Shown: positions 5,303 through 7,606 of the stretch, piece after piece
How positions within the stretch are numbered: position 1 is the stretch's first letter
How the letters are laid out: the number at the start of each line of letters is the position of its first letter
Assembly (NCBI GenBank): GCA_902496595.1
Contig: CABVBV010000101.1
Location: forward strand, 1-7,606
Source of the DNA: an uncultured Eubacteriales bacterium
GTDB lineage: Bacteria; Bacillota; Clostridia; Oscillospirales; Oscillospiraceae
DNA: 7,606 nucleotides
Reading direction: 5' to 3'
Notes under the pieces: model-generated
What the model was told of the DNA's origin: nothing
Databases searched by the model: none
Seen by the model: only the letters and a program-made list of their open reading frames with translations
Position numbers and translations under genes: made by a program

Positions 5303-5342
5303 AAAAAAGCAAAAGAAACGCCCTCCGCAGATGCGGAGGGCG
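5303..5342 (-). terminator. Intrinsic terminator after ychF
   Basis: Perfect inverted repeat CGCCCTCCGCA / TGCGGAGGGCG (5332-5342 and 5319-5329, up to 11 bp with a very short centre), 28 nt beyond the ychF stop. On the minus strand it is followed by a T-rich run (TTTCTTTTGCTTTTTT). It insulates the ftsH-ychF transcript from the thrS promoter that lies about 60 nt further on. Confidence 0.93.
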
Positions 5343-5370
5343 TACAGAACGCTCGTATCGCCGTTTCCTG

Positions 5371-6465
5371 TCATACGTTGAACCTGAAGAGGGTCACGTC
5401 GCCGTCTTTCATGACGTAGTCCTTGCCCTCGGAGCGCACGAGGCCCTTCTCCTTCGCCGCGGCCATGCTGCCGCTGGCTTTGAGGTCGTCGAAGGCGACT
5501 ATCTCCGCCCTTATGAAGCCGCGCTCGAAGTCCGAGTGTATCTTCCCCGCCGCCTGTGGCGCCTTCGTGCCCTTCCTTATCGTCCATGCCCGGCACTCGT
5601 CAGGCCCGCAGGTGAGGAAGCTGATGAGGCCGAGCAGCGCGTAGGAGCATTTGATGAGCCGGTCAAGGCCCGACTCCGTGAGCCCCAGCTCCTCGAGGAA
5701 CATGAACTTGTCCTCCTCGGGCAGCTCGCCTATCTCCTGCTCTATCTTCGCGCAGATGGGCAGCACCTCTGCCCCTTCCTCGTCCGCTGTCTCTTTTACA
5801 GCCAGATAATACTTGTTCTCCCCATACCCGCTCATGCCGGCTTCGTCCAGGTTCGCGGCGTAGATGACTGGCTTGAGGCTCAGGAGGTCGCAGGTCGAGA
5901 TGAGCTCCATGTCCTCCTCGGAGCAGTCGTAGCTTCTCGCGCTCCGTCCCTCGTTCAGATGCTCGTACAGGCCCTCGAACACCGCAGCTTCGTGCAGGAA
6001 CTTCTTGTCCCCGCCCTTTCCGGCCTTTTTCGCCTTCTCTATCCTGCGCTCGACCAGTTCCATGTCGGCCATGATGAGCTCCAGCTCGATTATCTCAATG
6101 TCCCGCTTCGGGTCGGCCCCGCCCTCGACGTGGATGATGTTCTCGTCGTCGAAGCAGCGCACGACGTGGACGATGGCGTCCGTGCGGCGTATGTTCTCGA
6201 GGAACTTGTTGCCGAGGCCCTCGCCCTTCGACGCGCCCTTCACAAGCCCAGCTATGTCCACGAACTCTATGACCGCCGGAGTGTACTTCTTCGGCTTGTA
6301 GAGCTCCGCGAGGAAATCCAGCCTCTCGTCCGGCACCGTGACCATGCCGACGTTGGGGTCTATCGTGCAAAAGGGGTAGTTCGCGCTCTCCGCGCCCGCG
6401 TTCGTTATCGCGTTAAATAGCGTGCTCTTGCCAACATTTGGCAGGCCAACTATGCCGAGCTTCAT
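5371..6465 (-). CDS. ychF: Redox-regulated ATPase/GTPase YchF (Obg-like, OLA1 family)
   Basis: Universal P-loop NTPase of the Obg family that associates with ribosomes and is linked to translation and stress responses; it hydrolyses ATP in preference to GTP in characterised members. The 364 residues match the family's usual ~363. Numbered from the ATG at 6465: P-loop GLPNVGKS (7-14), switch region with YPFCTIDPNVG (30-40), DIAGLVKGASKGEGLGNKFL (70-89) as the G3 region, with hydrophobic residues after DIAG in place of the catalytic Gln. NLDE (205-208) stands where GTPases have NKxD, in line with relaxed nucleotide specificity. A charged helical insert spans about 120-180, and a C-terminal TGS domain about 281-364, ending in the usual DGDVTLFRFNV. 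His112 lies in the HVEGGADPKRD loop seen in the family. It lies 57 nt after ftsH and ends at a strong terminator, so it is likely the last gene of its transcript. Confidence 0.97.
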   Translation of the reverse strand: MKLGIVGLPNVGKSTLFNAITNAGAESANYPFCTIDPNVGMVTVPDERLDFLAELYKPKKYTPAVIEFVDIAGLVKGASKGEGLGNKFLENIRRTDAIVHVVRCFDDENIIHVEGGADPKRDIEIIELELIMADMELVERRIEKAKKAGKGGDKKFLHEAAVFEGLYEHLNEGRSARSYDCSEEDMELISTCDLLSLKPVIYAANLDEAGMSGYGENKYYLAVKETADEEGAEVLPICAKIEQEIGELPEEDKFMFLEELGLTESGLDRLIKCSYALLGLISFLTCGPDECRAWTIRKGTKAPQAAGKIHSDFERGFIRAEIVAFDDLKASGSMAAAKEKGLVRSEGKDYVMKDGDVTLFRFNV

Positions 6466-6471
6466 TTCAGG

Positions 6472-6478
6472 CACCTCT
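6472..6478 (-). promoter_or_regulatory. Ribosome binding site that fixes the ychF start
   Basis: AGAGGTG lies 6 nt before the ATG at 6465. An in-frame GTG at 6474 would add three residues (V/M-P-E), but that GTG is the end of this Shine-Dalgarno sequence and has no binding site of its own. Family members also begin at MKLGIVGLPNVGKS, so the ATG is the start. Confidence 0.85.
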
Positions 6479-6491
6479 CATTTCGCAGTTT

Positions 6492-6517
6492 CAGGGCGGG
6501 ATATTTCTCCCGCCCTG
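6492..6517 (-). other. Perfect 9-bp hairpin in the ftsH-ychF gap
   Basis: CAGGGCGGG and CCCGCCCTG form a perfect 9-bp stem around an 8-nt loop, 5 nt after the ftsH stop codon. On the minus strand it is followed by AAACTGCG rather than a U-run, and on the plus strand by CGCATTTATT, so it is not a good intrinsic terminator in either direction. A hairpin here could protect the ftsH 3' end or mark a processing point between the two messages (inference). Confidence 0.6.
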
Positions 6518-6522
6518 CGCAT

Positions 6523-7606
6523 TTATTTATTGTCTTCCCCGCCGTCCTCCGGCTTCGGCTGCTCCGGCTCGGGCGCCGGTATCGTCGCCGGCTCGTCGAA
6601 GGTGTAGCTTATGTGCCGCGCCGGCGGCTCTATCGTGTTGTCCCGCGGCCTCGGCGGCGTCTTCTTCTCCGGCAGCTTGCCCGTGCGGCAGAAGCGGCTG
6701 AAGTCCTCTCCCTCCATGCTCTCGTTCTGGAGCAGGTAGTCCGCGAGGCCCCTTATGATGTCCTCGTGCTCGGTCAGGATGCTCTCGGCCTTCGCGCTCG
6801 CCTCGTCGAAGATGCGCTTGACCTCCTCGTCGATGATCGCCGCCGTCTCCTCCGAATAGCTCTTTGTCGTGCCGAAATCGCGGCCGATGAAGATGCTGTG
6901 GCCCGAGGAGTCGTAGCTGATGGGGCCGAGCTTGTCGCTCATGCCAAACTGCGTGACCATCGCCCGGGCGAGGTTCGTCGCCTGCTGGATGTCCCCGGAC
7001 GCACCCGTCGAGATGTCGTCCAAAAACAGCTTCTCAGACACGCGCCCGCCCAGCGAGACCACGATGTCCTCGAACAGCTCCGAGTAGGAGTGGAAGTTCT
7101 CCAGGTCCTCCTTCGGCCGGAAGTAGGTCGCGCCGCCCGAGGGCCCGCGCGGTATGATGGTGATATAGTGCACGGGGTCCGTGTGCTCGAGGAACTCCGC
7201 CACGACGGCGTGGCCGCCCTCGTGGAAGGCCGTGAGCCGCCTGGCCCGCTCGCTCATCACCTTGCTCTTCTTCTCCGGGCCCATCTGCACCTTGCGTATG
7301 GCCTCTTCGATCTCGTACGAGGTGATGAACCTCCTGCCGTTCGACACGGCCATGAGCGCCGCCTCGTTGAGCAGGTTCTCGAGGTCCGCGCCGGAGAAGC
7401 CCGGCGTGCCCCTGGCGATGGAGTTGAGGTCCACGTCGTCGCCCAGGGGCTTGCCCCTGGCGTGTACGCGCAGTATGGCCTCCCTGCCCCTGATATCCGG
7501 CAGGCCGATATACACCCTGCGGTCGAAACGGCCCGGGCGGGTCAGGGCGTTATCCAGGATATCGTCGCGGTTCGTGGCCGCCATGACGATGACGCCCTCG
7601 TTGTTC
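6523..7606 (-). CDS. ftsH: ATP-dependent zinc metalloprotease FtsH, C-terminal part (cut by the window edge)
   Basis: Membrane-anchored AAA+ protease that unfolds and degrades membrane and short-lived cytosolic proteins. Only the C-terminal 360 codons are visible; the reading frame is open to the edge (N-N-E-G-V-I-V before the first internal Met), so the transmembrane segments and the Walker A/B motifs lie outside. Numbering from that internal Met: the second region of homology with arginine fingers (ATNR, RPGRFDR, residues 3-22); the AAA lid with GTPGFSGADLENLLNEAA (59-76); the zinc site HEGGH at 121-125, preceded by LTAF; and the third zinc ligand Asp198 in STGASGDIQQATNLAR. The active-site motif is HEGGH where most homologues have HEAGH; the HExxH ligands and catalytic Glu are intact. 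The last ~50 residues are a Pro/Glu-rich, probably disordered tail. It is followed at 57 nt by ychF with no terminator-like U-run, so the two may share a transcript. Family assignment is very secure. Confidence 0.97.
   Translation of the reverse strand, partial: NNEGVIVMAATNRDDILDNALTRPGRFDRRVYIGLPDIRGREAILRVHARGKPLGDDVDLNSIARGTPGFSGADLENLLNEAALMAVSNGRRFITSYEIEEAIRKVQMGPEKKSKVMSERARRLTAFHEGGHAVVAEFLEHTDPVHYITIIPRGPSGGATYFRPKEDLENFHSYSELFEDIVVSLGGRVSEKLFLDDISTGASGDIQQATNLARAMVTQFGMSDKLGPISYDSSGHSIFIGRDFGTTKSYSEETAAIIDEEVKRIFDEASAKAESILTEHEDIIRGLADYLLQNESMEGEDFSRFCRTGKLPEKKTPPRPRDNTIEPPARHISYTFDEPATIPAPEPEQPKPEDGGEDNK

Noticed and set aside
5015..5596. Minus-strand reading frame of 193 codons across the ychF end and the leader
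   Set aside because: It overlaps ychF out of frame and runs through the terminator, the promoter and the T-box, with no family resemblance.
5536..6420. Long plus-strand reading frame (294 codons) opposite ychF
   Set aside because: Antisense shadow of ychF; its composition simply mirrors the codon pattern of the real gene.
1..7606. CRISPR arrays, transposase genes, tRNA genes, phage or defence genes
   Set aside because: No regularly spaced repeats, no transposase or defence-domain reading frames, and no tRNA-like cloverleaf were seen on either strand.

Overview
The window looks like a GC-rich member of the Firmicutes, class Clostridia, probably a gut Oscillospiraceae-like lineage. Four things point there: a T-box leader in front of thrS, a SleB-type spore-cortex hydrolase, Firmicutes-style AGGAGG/AGAGGTG ribosome binding sites with extended -10 promoters, and high GC in the genes with AT-rich control regions. 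This placement is an inference from gene content; no marker gene fixes the species. All seven protein genes, and a strong promoter at the left edge, read leftward (minus strand).

In transcription order (right to left): the C-terminal 360 codons of the membrane protease FtsH enter from the right edge (6523-7606). After a 57-nt gap holding a perfect hairpin comes the ATPase/GTPase YchF (5371-6465), closed by a strong intrinsic terminator (5303-5342). Next is a 417-bp non-coding stretch fully accounted for by that terminator, a near-consensus promoter (5217-5245) and a threonine T-box leader (about 4970-5212) with an ACC specifier, a UGGAACC antiterminator bulge and a competing hairpin. It controls thrS (3199-4953), a ThrRS that lacks the usual N-terminal TGS domain but keeps the editing and catalytic domains. 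Twenty-one bases on is a small lipoprotein with a beta-repeat domain (2539-3177). A 12-bp hairpin plus U-run then sits directly on the ribosome binding site of a SleB-like cortex/cell-wall hydrolase (1798-2472).

Downstream of sleB lies a GC-rich, hairpin-dense block (about 1658-1782) flanked by exact 11-bp direct repeats, a candidate small palindromic or non-autonomous element. A clear promoter (1612-1640) then drives a two-gene unit: a zinc-ribbon membrane protein (1026-1577) and a fumarylacetoacetate-hydrolase-family enzyme (161-1012).

At the left edge, phased A-tracts, a TTGACA / TGC-TATATT promoter and a boxA-like sequence suggest the leader of a ribosomal RNA operon whose 16S gene would start just outside the window. 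The genes are mostly core housekeeping functions. The interest is in the non-coding DNA: the T-box, the hairpin on the sleB start, the repeat-flanked block and the putative rrn leader.
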